This document shows positions 53,613-64,000 of a stretch of DNA of 64,000 nucleotides, in pieces. The DNA lies in the NCBI GenBank assembly GCA_019044685.2, contig JAGTXX020000011.1, positions 992,001-1,056,000 on the forward strand, in the 5' to 3' direction. Below the pieces are notes generated by a model that was not told the origin of the DNA, did no database searches, and was given only the letters and a program-made list of their open reading frames with translations. Numbering within the stretch: the stretch's first letter is position 1; every line of letters begins with the position of its first letter. Position numbers and translations under genes: made by a program. The stretch comes from Nannochloris sp. 'desiccata'. Its lineage: Eukaryota; Chlorophyta; Trebouxiophyceae; Chlorellales; Chlorellaceae.

Positions 53613-55429
53613 ATGGATGCTCGAGAAGCAAAGCAAAGAACGTGGCTGCTCGCCAGCCAGCTAAGTGTTTCGTACGGGTCGTCTAGATCATGTAGGAGCA
53701 CTGTCAGTCAACTTGCGAACTTGTTCCCCGGTTTAAGACATTTCAGGCGAGCTTCAACTATAGAACTGTTCTCCTCTTTTACTCCCCTTGTGCGCTTTAC
53801 ATTTCTCTAAACCTAATCTTTCAATACTTTTTCTACAGTTTGGCGGTCCTTGGTAATGACGGTTGCATGGTCACAAGCACTTCAAAAACGGAAGCGGGTC
53901 CTCGGTCGGTCTCCCTCCACCTTGAAGGCACTAGTTGTATAGGCATCGTAGCCAGCAAAGGCTCAGCATTACATGCCAGCCTTGCAGGTCCAGGGGGAGC
54001 TCTCCTATCTAAACTCTCAGATATTCAAGATATGCTACGAGCTACTGAAGACAGCTCGCCCATCAGTCACATCGTCTGCATGCCAATCCAACCCTCTCCT
54101 TCTTCCAGCCGCAGAGGAGTCAAGGGAGCATTGCTTCTAGGTTTCTCATCCCCCCCAGAGTTTACTCTACGTCGAAAAGCAGGCATAGCTGCTCTTTGCT
54201 CCATGCTTTCGGAAACATTAGCGATGACCGCTCCTGCTGTGATTTGCAGTGTGGAAACAATGATAGGCAGACACCCAGGCTGTCCTTGCTGCGCACCTGA
54301 TAGTGACGATGAGGTGGAACTAGAAAACGAAGACGCCAATGCTGAACCTTGCCACGATAACGATAAGTCTTCTAGAAGGAAAGATAGAGGAGGCCCTCCT
54401 CAGTCGCTGCTTATTCCTATTCAAGAAGGTGAAGAAGAAGAAGGAGAAGGAGACGGCCGTCGCAGTGGAGAATCATCTGGTAACACCACTCCTAGAGGAA
54501 AAGGAGGCGAGAAGGGGGATCTTGTTTTGAGTAGGACTGCCCCCAGTATCTCGCCCGCAGCGGCTCCATCTGATGCGTATATCGGCAATACAAGAGGAGG
54601 GTATACATTCAGTAAGCCAGTTGCTGCAAGTATTACACGGGAATCTCTTCGCTCTCGCCACCCTGTTACCCTTAGCTATACAGACTCTGCTCTCGAGACG
54701 GAATTTACTTATTGGTTCCAAGATCGATTGAAACCAGTTGACTTTCTTTTTAGCATGCTGGTGGTGATATCGATGATTCTTTTAGCATATTGTCGTTCTG
54801 GTGCTGCTGTATCTGGTGGTATTGCTAGTGGAAGTGCTGCTGATGCTGGACAGCAGAAAGCAGTTTCTGCCGTCTGGTCAAATTTTGTTTCGTTGCCGTT
54901 GTTATTGCCGATGTTGATGGCATCATTCTGCAGTTCTCGATGCTATCAAAGACGCAGAGAGAGTGTGATAGCGTTAGTTAGAATATATCTCGTCCTCGCA
55001 GCGAGCAGATACGCAATTTCACAACTCCAGGCAGCTCAGCAGCAGCAGCATTGTGGCGATGGTATAGCGACCACTTCTGCTATTGAAACAACTGCTTCAT
55101 TCCTTGCCTGCTGGATTGCAGCAGGTGGGGAGACGTTGTTTACCCCTGCTTTTGGCCTTCAAATGCGAATGAAATGGCATTTGCCTTTGCAAACTGCTGC
55201 AGTTGCTTTCATGTGTTACAACGTTCAGTCGATCTGTGGGCCATCTTTTTATCAAGCGGTTGGGATTTTACCACAAGCTGGAGTTATTAATTATATATCC
55301 ACCGTAGCAGCTGCTGCAGCGGTAGGTCTGGTGCTGCCGACAATGATGCTTCGTGTTTCTGAATTGAAGTCAAGGCAACAATTTGAAGCCCAAATCGGAG
55401 CAGCAGCAGGCATCACCGCCGAGATTTAA
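53613..55429 (+). CDS. Orphan multi-span membrane protein
   Basis: The main exon is 53839-55429 after a clear TTTTTCTACAG acceptor. The most plausible first exon is 53613-53671 (MDAREAKQRTWLLASQLSVS), using a GTACGG donor, giving about 549 residues; the N-terminus is uncertain. The first 290 residues are soluble, with a Cys-rich patch (GCPCCAPDSDDE) and an acidic, Ser/Gly-rich linker. After FTYWFQDRLKPVDF come about six hydrophobic segments: LFSMLVVISMILLAYC, LPLLLPMLMASFC, IALVRIYLVLAASRYA, TASFLACWIAAGGETLF, PLQTAAVAFMCYNVQSIC and STVAAAAAVGLVLPTMML. No transporter, kinase or cyclase signature is seen. Integral membrane sensor or channel-like roles are both possible; function unknown. Confidence 0.6.
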
Positions 55430-56003
55430 AATAAAACAATCAAGAAAATAAAAATATATGATGCTATAAATGATAATAGCTGCCTGATAAACTACAATCA
55501 AATAAGTTACCTTTTTAAAACTTAGTATGAGGTTTGTACTCCTCAAAAGAACAATAATAATGTAATAAAATTATGACTCATATTAAAATTGCTCTCCCAC
55601 TGAATGCGTAGCAGGTCTTTAAGGCGCTTGACTTTCAAAGCACTCGAAGTTTGAGTGTAAATTCGAATTGAACTTTAAACCTAGTGAAAGTTTGATAGAC
55701 ACAATGATGTGAAATATATATATATATAGAAGGAAGAAAAGCAGGAAGATCAGAGGGTATCTTTTCTTCTAGGGAGCACGTTTCACCACCGCAGCGGCAG
55801 CCGGGCTGCCAGTGGCGCTGGAGTCTGTACAACCAGTTTAAATTTGCTTTCAAAAGCGCATGATTTCCTCCATGTAACTATCAAAATCTAAATTTATTGG
55901 ATTATTACTGACAACATTCAGACAATAAATCTACAAATTTGCGCAGTCTCTAATCATCTGATCATCTTGAAACCACAAGATTTGGAAAAGAAACCGAAAG
56001 AGG
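55430..56003. repeat. Intergenic region with a TA microsatellite
   Basis: 574 bp, AT-rich, containing (TA)8 at about 55713-55729. A G/C-rich patch (CACCACCGCAGCGGCAGCCGGGCTGCC) follows near 55780. It separates the orphan membrane protein and RAD7-like genes, both on the plus strand. No gene is called. Confidence 0.5.
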
Positions 56004-57620
56004 ATGGCACCCAGGAAAAGAAAAGCACCGCAACAGTCAAATGAAGAACCTGCTACCGATATTGAAGGAGATGGCGAAGAACAGGTTGCAGCCTTAGCAG
56101 AAGCCCCACCTCCGCCACCACCTCCGCCGACGTCTGCAGTTGAAGAGAGGAAGAGAAAAGATCGTGACCTAGCCCGCAGAAGAGCTGCCCACTTCGCCAC
56201 TTGGGACGGCGGTGTTGACAACAACAACAATAATACTGATGGAGCTGTAGGTGAAGATGGTGTGCATGCAGGTGGTTCTAATGCTCGCGAACTCGGGCCA
56301 TGGTCATCCGCAGTCCAGTTAGCAAATGCAAGAAAGCAAGAAAAAGAAAAGCGAGAAAATAAAATCCTCGAAGCTTCCCGAGGAGAAAATACGACACACG
56401 ACGGCCAAGCTGCTGAAACATCCATTTGGAAGCCTAGTAGAGATCCTTCGTTAGGTGCTCGACCGTGCTGCAGCGTCCCATTACTCTCCCATATCACAAC
56501 ACGGCTTGTTACTGACCTCATAGAAGATGTAGAAAGTCTTTTGGGCCTTCCTGACCTAGTTAAAACTCAACTTGCTACGGAAGTATCGAAAAGAAGAGCA
56601 CTAAATCCAGCTACTCTCCGTTTATTTGTGGAACATTCCCCCACAGAAGTATGTCTCCCCGATTGCTCAAATTTAGATCCAGAGGTACTCTTACCTGGGA
56701 TTCTAGACGCTGCTACGCCCAAATTGGAAAAATTAGAGCTCCGTCTTGTGGGTAGAGGAATGACTGACACTGTTGCTACTTGTCTTGCTTCTCAAGGTGT
56801 TCTTTCTTCCTTAAAGCATCTCCGTTTGACTGGTGCATACCGTCTAAGTGATGAAGGTCTCGTATCTGTGTTAAAAAGGACACCTGAGTTACTTTCCTTG
56901 GGGTTGCCTCTGTGTTCTAGAATTGTCGGCCCTGCAATTGAGGCATTGCCCCAGCTTACTCCAAATTTAAAAGAGCTCGACGTGAGTGAATGCCGAGGAC
57001 TCAGTACAGTTACTTTAACAGCTGTCATTTCAGGGTTACCAAAGCTTGAGTCGCTGATACTTGACGGCATTTCAAGCGAAATAGATGATGTACTACTTGG
57101 TGTAATTGCCAGTGGTGCAGTACCCATGCTACGACGTCTGTCTTTAGCTGCCTGCCCTCGAATGACCGGCACAGGAATAAAAAAAGTGGTCACTGCATTA
57201 CCTCACATAAGAAAACTGGTATTGTCTGAATGCAGCAATGTGGATGCTGCAATGGTGGTTGAGATAGCTGGAAAGTGTCAACTGTTGGAGGAACTTTCAT
57301 TAAGACGGTGTATTGCCGTGGATGATGGAGCGGTAGAGGCACTTTCTACTTTAGACAAGTTACGAAAAATTGATTTAAGTGGAATTGTCGGATTAAGTGA
57401 AGTAGCTGTTGTTGCTTTAGCTAAAAATGGCGCTGCTGCGTCGTTGCAAGAGGTAGATTTAAGTTGGTGCAGAGGGGTGAGCGCAGCGTCTCTAGGTCTA
57501 CTTGCTGATTCTTGTAGAAATCTAAAAAAGTTAGTTTTATGGGGTTGCAGTCAAGTAGATGGGTCTGATTTTGTATTGGGACATTCAAATAATGAACTCG
57601 TTCTAATTGGAAGAGATTAG
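56004..57620 (+). CDS. RAD7-like leucine-rich-repeat protein
   Basis: Single exon, 538 residues. A basic N-terminus (MAPRKRKAPQQ) and a low-complexity region with eight prolines precede a helical segment, SVPLLSHITTRLVTDLIEDVESLLGLPDLVKTQ and ALNPATLRLFVEHSPTEVCLPDCSNLD. That segment parallels yeast Rad7/fission yeast Rhp7 and the plant homologs. About nine Cys-containing LRRs follow (for example LKELDVSECRGLSTVTLTAVIS, LRRLSLAACPRMTGTGIKKV, LQEVDLSWCRGVSAASLGLLA). In yeast Rad7 with Rad16 forms a UV-damage recognition/E3 complex for global-genome repair; the partner is not in this window. There is no F-box. An AMN1-like cell-cycle role is the alternative. No introns. Confidence 0.75.
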   Translation: MAPRKRKAPQQSNEEPATDIEGDGEEQVAALAEAPPPPPPPPTSAVEERKRKDRDLARRRAAHFATWDGGVDNNNNNTDGAVGEDGVHAGGSNARELGPWSSAVQLANARKQEKEKRENKILEASRGENTTHDGQAAETSIWKPSRDPSLGARPCCSVPLLSHITTRLVTDLIEDVESLLGLPDLVKTQLATEVSKRRALNPATLRLFVEHSPTEVCLPDCSNLDPEVLLPGILDAATPKLEKLELRLVGRGMTDTVATCLASQGVLSSLKHLRLTGAYRLSDEGLVSVLKRTPELLSLGLPLCSRIVGPAIEALPQLTPNLKELDVSECRGLSTVTLTAVISGLPKLESLILDGISSEIDDVLLGVIASGAVPMLRRLSLAACPRMTGTGIKKVVTALPHIRKLVLSECSNVDAAMVVEIAGKCQLLEELSLRRCIAVDDGAVEALSTLDKLRKIDLSGIVGLSEVAVVALAKNGAAASLQEVDLSWCRGVSAASLGLLADSCRNLKKLVLWGCSQVDGSDFVLGHSNNELVLIGRD

Positions 57621-57794
57621 AGCGGGACGATTATACAGAATATTTCCACCGCTCTGCTGCTGCAGTTGATGCTGCTTCTGATACAATTTTTTGCTTTTAA
57701 GTTACAAACATTAAACGTACTATGCATCTTCTCATCATACTCCCACTAAAAAATACGGCATAAGGCATAACAGTTAACAATTTGCTATATCGTC
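57621..57794. other. Short convergent 3' region
   Basis: 174 bp between converging stops, AT-rich, nothing seen. Confidence 0.35.
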
Positions 57795-60700
57795 TTAAAA
57801 AGAAACTTCGGGTGTGCTGTATCTCGCTCGCAATGAAATATTATTTTCATCATTATTTTCATAGTCACCGACAACTAGATGAGCAGGAATTTTACTACTA
57901 CAGTTATGTATCTTCTTTTTATCAAGAGTGTTTGCCTGCTTCTTTGTCTTGATTTCTACTGAAAAAGCTGGATCAGTATAGGTTCCTGCCACTACATGCC
58001 TGGAAATGGCTCTGTACCTTCTAATAAATCGTTGTACTGCAGAACCAAGAGCATCAACACACACTTCCAGATGCTGAGCGACTGGTGATGTAGTAGGATT
58101 AGAGTTACTCTCTTCTCTATCTACAGCTACGATGTCTCCAGTAGCCCATTGAATAGTGCCAACAAGATTCTGCACCCGCTGTGCTTCATTGTGTAAAGCC
58201 TCTTCGAATATTTCAGCTCGTTGCCGTTCGGTAAATACCTCTGTTTCAAGCGTAGAACACCGGTCTGATAATTCGGCAACTTGTATCGTTAAGTTTTGTG
58301 TAGTTTCCTCAGCAGCGCGGCGGGTAGCGGGGCCAGTATCAGCCAGACGTTTCAAAGAAGACCATAAACCGTCCAAGCCGAGAGACGCCAAAGCCTGTTT
58401 ATTGACTCCAGTCACTTCATGTTCGAGTTCCTTGACGACAGTAGGAGCATTCTGCGTACCGCCAACAGAGTCCATGGTCACAGCTAATGCCAGTTTGCAT
58501 ACAGCACGGAGAGTTGATTTTTCAGAATGCCAAGTAGCTGCACGCTCGTTTTCAATTGCCATGGCAGCAGCTTCTTCTTCAGCTGCTTTATCGCCAGCGA
58601 GCCGAGCGACACCGCGTTGAACGTCATTGAGTTTGTTGAGAAGTACAGAACGCTGCTGTTGAAGAGAATTAACCGCAGCATGAGTTGAACCGCCAATAGC
58701 AGCTACACTACTGTCGTTCTTATAAGACTCTTCCCCAGCCAGGTGTTGATAATGGTGCTCGGCAAGGATGCCTGCAAGCTGTTCAGCTACCCCGGCCAAT
58801 GCTTGAGCAGACCCCTCATGTACACTATTCACCAACGCAGCTTCAACACGCTCAAGAACATTCATTTGAGAGGACATACGGGCACAGGCATCTCGAACAA
58901 CAAGCTCAGACTCTGTCACAGCAGCCAACCGACGACGTTCAGCATCAGCTGCAGCCAGCTCTGCTCGTTGCGCTGCTTCACGTGCTTCAGATGCAGCTTC
59001 ACGAGCACGTTCCATATCTCTCTGACCCTGTTCTTTTAATAATTCAGACAACTCCAGCTGTTGTTCTAGATTTGTTACTCTCCGCTCAGATTCACTTCGA
59101 GCAACAAGCGCTGCCCTAGTCTCTGCAGCAGCAAGTTCAACAGCCTGTAAAGCCTCTTCAGCCCTTGATTCAGCCATGGATGCATGGCTACGAGCTACTT
59201 CACTCTCGTGTAAAGCTGTTTCAGTCTCTTGCGAGCCACGTGCAAGTGCCTGTTCAGCTCCAGCAAGGCGCTCCCGTAAGTGCCTCTGTTCCTCATAAGC
59301 GTTTTCAAGTTGCTGCCGTACACTTTCAGACATGTCGGCATCTTTAGCCTGTGCATTTTGCATAAACTCAATTTGGCCACGTAAGACGCCACATTCCACT
59401 TCCAACAACTCAGCTGCACGGGCATGAGACGCACAAGTCACGGAAAGCTCCTCTCTCGTCGTGTTGGCTTCTATCAAAGCTGTCTCTGCAGCTGCAAGCT
59501 TTTTTTGTGCAACCTTCAAAGCAGCTTCAAGCTCTTCATTTTCAGCATGCAATTCAGCACACTCTTCCAGAGCATTCTGTTGTCCTTTACTAGCACTTTC
59601 TACTTTAGCTGCGAGAGCAGTACAAGCAGCGGAGCCAGCCTGTACCGCGGACTGCAATTCTTCAATTTGCCTCCGCCGTGCTTCTTCCAGCGCAGCAGAT
59701 TGGCCGCTAGACTCTGCAGAGGATGATTCAAGTTCAGATAATCGGCGGTGAAGGGCTTCTTCAACAGCTGTCTGTGCAGCACGGGTTGAAGTCAACGCAG
59801 TCTCGAGAGCATCGTGTTTTTCTTTGAGTCGACTCAACTCAGCCTGTGTAATAGCAACACGCTTTACAGCAGCATCCCGTTCAGCTTCAGCACCATGCAA
59901 TAAGTCTATAGCTTCAACTTGCTCTTGCTTTGCATGCTCTAACCCTTCGCTAAAGGCTGCCAACGCCTGTTCAGCAGAGGCCAGAGCCGCAGCAACTTCC
60001 AAGCGCCCAGTTTCCGCTGCAGCAGCAGCACCTTCAGCTGCAACAGCGCGCTCTTTAGCAGCTGCAAGCTCGTTTCCTAAACATTCACAGCGTTCTTGTG
60101 CAGATTCTAATTCTTTAGTAACTGCCGCCAATTCATCGCCAGTAGCTGCTAACTGAGCAGACATCTGATCACACCAAGCTGCTGTCTCTAGGCGCTCAGC
60201 CTCCATCTCTGCCAATTTACCAGGTAATGGAGCCAGTTCTTGAATCTTATTTTGAAGGTCCTCAGTATGGGTAACTGCAGTGTACAGCTGTTCGCGTAAG
60301 GCATCTTGTTCAGCAATCTGCTGCTCAGTATCGGTACCAGCAGCAACGACATGCTCCTCCAAGACTGCCATTTGGTCCAATAAAACCATGCAACGGCCTG
60401 TTAACTCAGCACAACGGTCTTCAGCAGCCTCTTTTTCTAATTGAAGAGCCTCAGAGTCTTGCAAATATGCTTCTAAATCAGCTTGAAGTTGTCGAAGTTG
60501 ACCAGCAGCTTCTTTCAATTTTATTTCCCGCTGTCGGGCTAAAACGAGTTTTCCTTCAGCAAGCCCACGTGCTTTCTCTGCAGCAGCTGCTTTCTCGCGG
60601 AGTTCCTGTTCACTTTGCATCCACTTTTCCTTTTGTTGCAACAGTCCCCTTAACTCTGTTTGACTTAAATTAGCCTGCGAGTGAGCTGCAGTCAAAGCTG

Positions 60701-63700
60701 AGGAGAGACGGTCTGCTTCCTCACGAAGCCTGTGCCCTTCTGCTGTCGCTGATGCAGCAGCAGCACGGAGTTCAAGCTCTCTTTGCTGCAAGTCGCCATG
60801 TTCACGACGTAGTTCAGCGTGCACCTCATTCAAAGATTCCAGCTGGCGGGAGGCAACAGCGTAATCCGCTCGCAAAGCTTCGTGGCCATGCTGCAAAATT
60901 TCATGTGCTGCTTCAACTGCACCGAGACGTTCCCTCTCAAAACCAAGCTCTCTGTGCACAGAAGCACGATCAACAGCTGTAACATCACGGTCAGATTCTG
61001 CACGCACAGCACGAACCGCAGCAGCTTCGCATTCTTCTTGCAACAAACGATTGCGTTCTTGTAAAGCTGCAACCGCGTCAATTAGCCCCGACATATCACA
61101 CATGTTGTCCACCAGTTTCTGGCTTGTTCCTTCAGCTGCAGCGCTGGTACGACGAAGGGCTTCACACTCGATATTCAAAGCTTGAATAGTGGCATCAAGA
61201 CGGTCGATACGAGCTCTGGCTTCATCTCTTTCAAGGCGAAGTTCGCTAACAAGAGAGCGTAAAGAGGCCGCTTCGGTTGCTGCTTCCTCCGCTGCAGCTC
61301 CAATATCTTGGATATCACCTGAAAGAGCACCTTCCCGTGCTTCAGCAGCTTCAAGAGAGCCCTGAAGAGATGCAGCACGGAGCTCAGCTTCGTGTGCACG
61401 AGCCTCAGCAGCCATAATTCGCTGAACTAGTTCTCCAGAATCACGTGTGGCCACACCAAGCTCCCCTGCCGCACTCTCCAACTCTTGTTGCAACGCTTCA
61501 TGGCTTTGGGTAAGCTCAACTAACTGTTGTGATGCGCCATTAGCTGCACTCTGTAACGTTTGATTGTGCTCTTCAGCAGCAGACAGCTCAGATTTTAAGA
61601 CTTCAATAGTCCGCTCCAATTCTGATGCATAATCACTTTGAGTTTGTAAATCTATTCTGGCAGCTTCCATTGCAGCCCGTGCACCAGAAGCAGCAGATTC
61701 AGCTTGACGTAATCGGCCTTGTAAATCAGCTTGCCCCTCGGCCAGAGACTCCAATACGTCGTCATCTCGTTCCAAGCGACCAACCGCCTCACTCAGCGCT
61801 TCAACTCTACCTTTGAGACCTGCATTTTCATGAATTAATTGCTCGACATGCCCCTTTTCTGCTTGTTCCGCTTCTCTCGCAGTCATAAGCTCAGCTGCAA
61901 AGGCTTGTGCTAGTCCAGTTAAGTTTTCAATTTCAGCAGCACGATCGGTAGCAACCATTCGCTCTGCCTCGAGCTCAGCCGCCAAGTAGCCACAACGAGT
62001 TTGAGCATCTTGCAACGCTTCTGTGGTGCTTTGTAACTGCATTGCAGCATCAGCAGCAGTCTGGAGCTGCTTCACCAACTCTTCTATCTTAGTTTCCAGA
62101 GCTTGTCTTTCGGCTTGAGCCTGGTGTAAGCGCTCCGACGCCTCCTGCTCGGCTGAAGCATGCAGCTCTGCATAGTCTCTATCAGTGGCAGTAAGCTGCC
62201 CTTCTGCTGCTTTTAATCGCGAAGCCAACGTAGCGCGTTCTTCGGCTAAAATCTCTACGCGCGCACGAGACTGTGCTAGCTCTTGTAACAACGCACCAAG
62301 CTGTTCAGGATCCAGCCCTTGTGGCCGCTCTTGTGCTGCCAGCAATTGAGATTGAAGCAGACACTTCTCCTCCTGCAAAGCAGCTGCAGTTTGACGTTCC
62401 TTTTGGAGTTTATGATGCAAGACACGCATAGCATGGTTGGCTTTGACCAGCATATGGTCTGCACGCTCGCATTTTCTTTCCAGAGTGCCAATTTCAGAGC
62501 GGAGCAAACGCTCTTCGGTGGCATGTTGCCTTTGTCTAGCTATATGGACGTTTTCAAGGACAGCGTTTTCCTTGGCAACCTCATTGTGAGTGCGTAAAGC
62601 GGCAGATTTTGCTACGCCACGGACTGCAGCGGCTGCCTCGGAGACTATTACGTCATCGCTGTCAGCAACAGAAGCAACCTCGTCTTCGTTGTTGTTGTTC
62701 TCGTTAAGAATTGCAGTACGACGATGAAAACCACCTCCAGCAGCAGCAGCAGGACGCACTTCAGGGCTGGCAAATACATCTAGTAAGGGTGATGCGTGGC
62801 CCACAGCAGCAGCATCGTCCTCATAATCGACAATTCCAAGTGCACCGCCAGGTCGGTTGCTGCGGACGGGAGTTTCGCCATATCCAGAGAGATGCAGTTT
62901 CACTTCAAGCTCAGCAAGCCGCTGTTGCGATGATTCTAATTTCGCGTTTGCTTCACGGCGCACTGCCTCCATGTCGGCATCCTTGCGTCTGGCAGCATCA
63001 AGGCTGTCTCGGGCAACCTGCTCCGCGGCAGCAAGCTTTGCCTGTAATTCAACTACCTTACCCTCTAGTTTCTGGGCTTTAACGGAAGATTGTTCTGATT
63101 CTTCTTTGTATATCTCGCATGTGGTTTCTACAGTGGCAAGGCGAGCTTCAGTGGTGGCCAGAGCAAGGGCGACAGCACCGGCCTCCTCCTCAGCTCTTCT
63201 GCGAGCATTTTCACGATGCAACAGCTGCTCTTTCAGAAATCGAGCAAGTCTTTGTCCTGGCGTAATTGAGGCTTCGTCATCTCCTTCAATAAAGACAGAT
63301 CCGGCTCTGTTGGCTGCAAATTGCTGAACAGTGTCGAGGGCAGTTAAAGCAGCATTCAGTTCGGCGTCTGCACCCTGAGGTCCAGACCCTGCGACAACCT
63401 CCATAAAATCGCGCTCATGCTCTTGCTTTTTTTTGAGTTTAGGTCGCTCTGAAACGGGACTGGCTGCAGCCTCGATTGCGGCAAAAAAGTCACCTTCTCT
63501 TCCATCCTTTTCATTCGTTGTAATTTTACTTTTCGCCATGGGAGGTGTCTGCAGATAAAATTAACAAGATTTTAGCACCGGTAAAATAAGTCCTTAATTT
63601 TGCATCAAGCTAGACCCACCTCCTGGGAGAGTGCGTGCAGCACTGCTTGTGCGTTTGCGGCAACAGAATCAAAAAGGAGACCTGGTCTTTTATTGCTAGG

Positions 63701-63817
63701 AGGCGTCGACGCCCCTGCGAGGTTGCCAGCCATTCCAATATTTAAATCTCCACTATCAAGCGCTTTGACCGAGAGATTTTCCCTCTGGGCTAGAGGTTCT
63801 CTCACTGGCAGTTGCAT
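57795..63817 (-). CDS. Giant (1983-residue) coiled-coil protein
   Basis: Two exons, 63620-63817 and 57795-63548, giving 1983 residues. The start is MQLPVREPLAQRENL; the first 66 residues end in LHALSQE and join TPPMAKSKITTNEKD. From about residue 150 to 1850 the sequence is nearly all heptad coiled coil, rich in Ala, Glu, Gln, Arg and Leu (LQAKLAAAEQVARDSL; LKGRVEALSEAVGRLERDDD; EELQSAVQAGSAACTALA). An acidic disordered break sits near residues 280-360 (DEDEVASVADSDD). There is no motor head, GRIP, GTPase or kinase domain, so it is not a kinesin or golgin of a standard kind. The end is Lys- and Asn-rich. Long coiled-coil proteins of this type serve as centrosome/basal-body, Golgi or nuclear-envelope scaffolds; which applies cannot be read here. 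Confidence 0.82.
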
Positions 63818-64000
63818 GTTAAATTTTTTGACGACAGGACATTGAGCAGCTCCTGGCCAATCAGCCCTCTTAATAAATCAATGATGTTTTTAATAAGCTT
63901 AGATATTTTTTTCTGGTGCTCAACATCTATAAAGAGTACTTTTATTAGCGACAGCTGTAATTGCGGTTTAAAATACCAACAAAGCAAATTTGCATAAAAC
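63818..64000. other. Upstream region of the coiled-coil gene to the window edge
   Basis: 183 bp, AT-rich, probably the promoter/5' UTR of the minus-strand coiled-coil gene. A pyrimidine-rich TTTATAG on the minus strand near 63930 could be an acceptor of a 5' UTR intron. Confidence 0.3.

Noticed and set aside
1..64000. Contamination by bacterial, organellar or viral DNA
   Set aside because: Introns, nuclear-type gene families and consistent composition run across the whole window; no operons, integrases or viral genes were seen.

Overview
The window is nuclear DNA of a photosynthetic eukaryote, most likely a green alga (Viridiplantae). Coding sequence is interrupted by short GT-AG introns. 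Several products carry plastid transit or thylakoid-lumen targeting sequences: a CYP28-type cyclophilin, an ACR11/12-type ACT protein and an orphan thylakoid protein. Several proteins are closest, from memory of the families, to land-plant subtypes (AGD14-type ArfGAP, the At3g49160-type pyruvate kinase, CYP28). A secreted protease has a proline-rich tail like those of algal wall proteins. An early-diverging streptophyte or a chlorophyte would both fit; I cannot name the species. No organelle, bacterial or viral block is evident, and I recognised no tRNA, rRNA or CRISPR array.

Layout, left to right. 1-8.3 kb: the 3' part of RNA polymerase I subunit RPA49, an ArfGAP, a plastid ACT-domain regulator and a TM9SF3-like membrane protein. 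8.7-13.4 kb: ethanolamine/choline kinase, two tandem phytocyanin-like copper proteins and an acyl-protein thioesterase with an extra C-terminal domain. 13.4-13.9 kb: a decayed LINE-type retrotransposon tail. 14.2-23.4 kb: a divergent pyruvate kinase, a telobox Myb protein, actin and a PI31-like proteasome regulator. 23.7-31 kb: a 2331-residue protein with a kinase domain and a degenerate phosphatase-like C-terminus. 31.5-42.7 kb: secreted serine protease, kelch protein, type-I DnaJ, lumen cyclophilin, HhH-like protein, PP2A B55 subunit and a small orphan protein. 43.3-50.5 kb: an ABCG transporter with a Cys-rich ectodomain, a short mTERF protein and a TFIIIC-like WD40 protein. 50.7-64 kb: orphan thylakoid protein, P5-type PDI ending in KDEL, orphan membrane protein, RAD7-like LRR protein and a 1983-residue coiled-coil protein.

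Architecture: 28 genes in 64 kb, about one per 2.3 kb. I reconstructed about 40 introns by matching reading phase and protein family across GT-AG borders. Most of them lie in the first 100 codons and are followed by one long terminal exon. All seven divergent gene pairs have start codons only about 200-350 bp apart, which suggests shared bidirectional promoters. The genes are ordinary nuclear housekeeping neighbours rather than one pathway. The most unusual items are the kinase/phosphatase-like giant protein, the pyruvate kinase with altered active-site residues, the thioesterase fusion and several plastid or membrane orphans.
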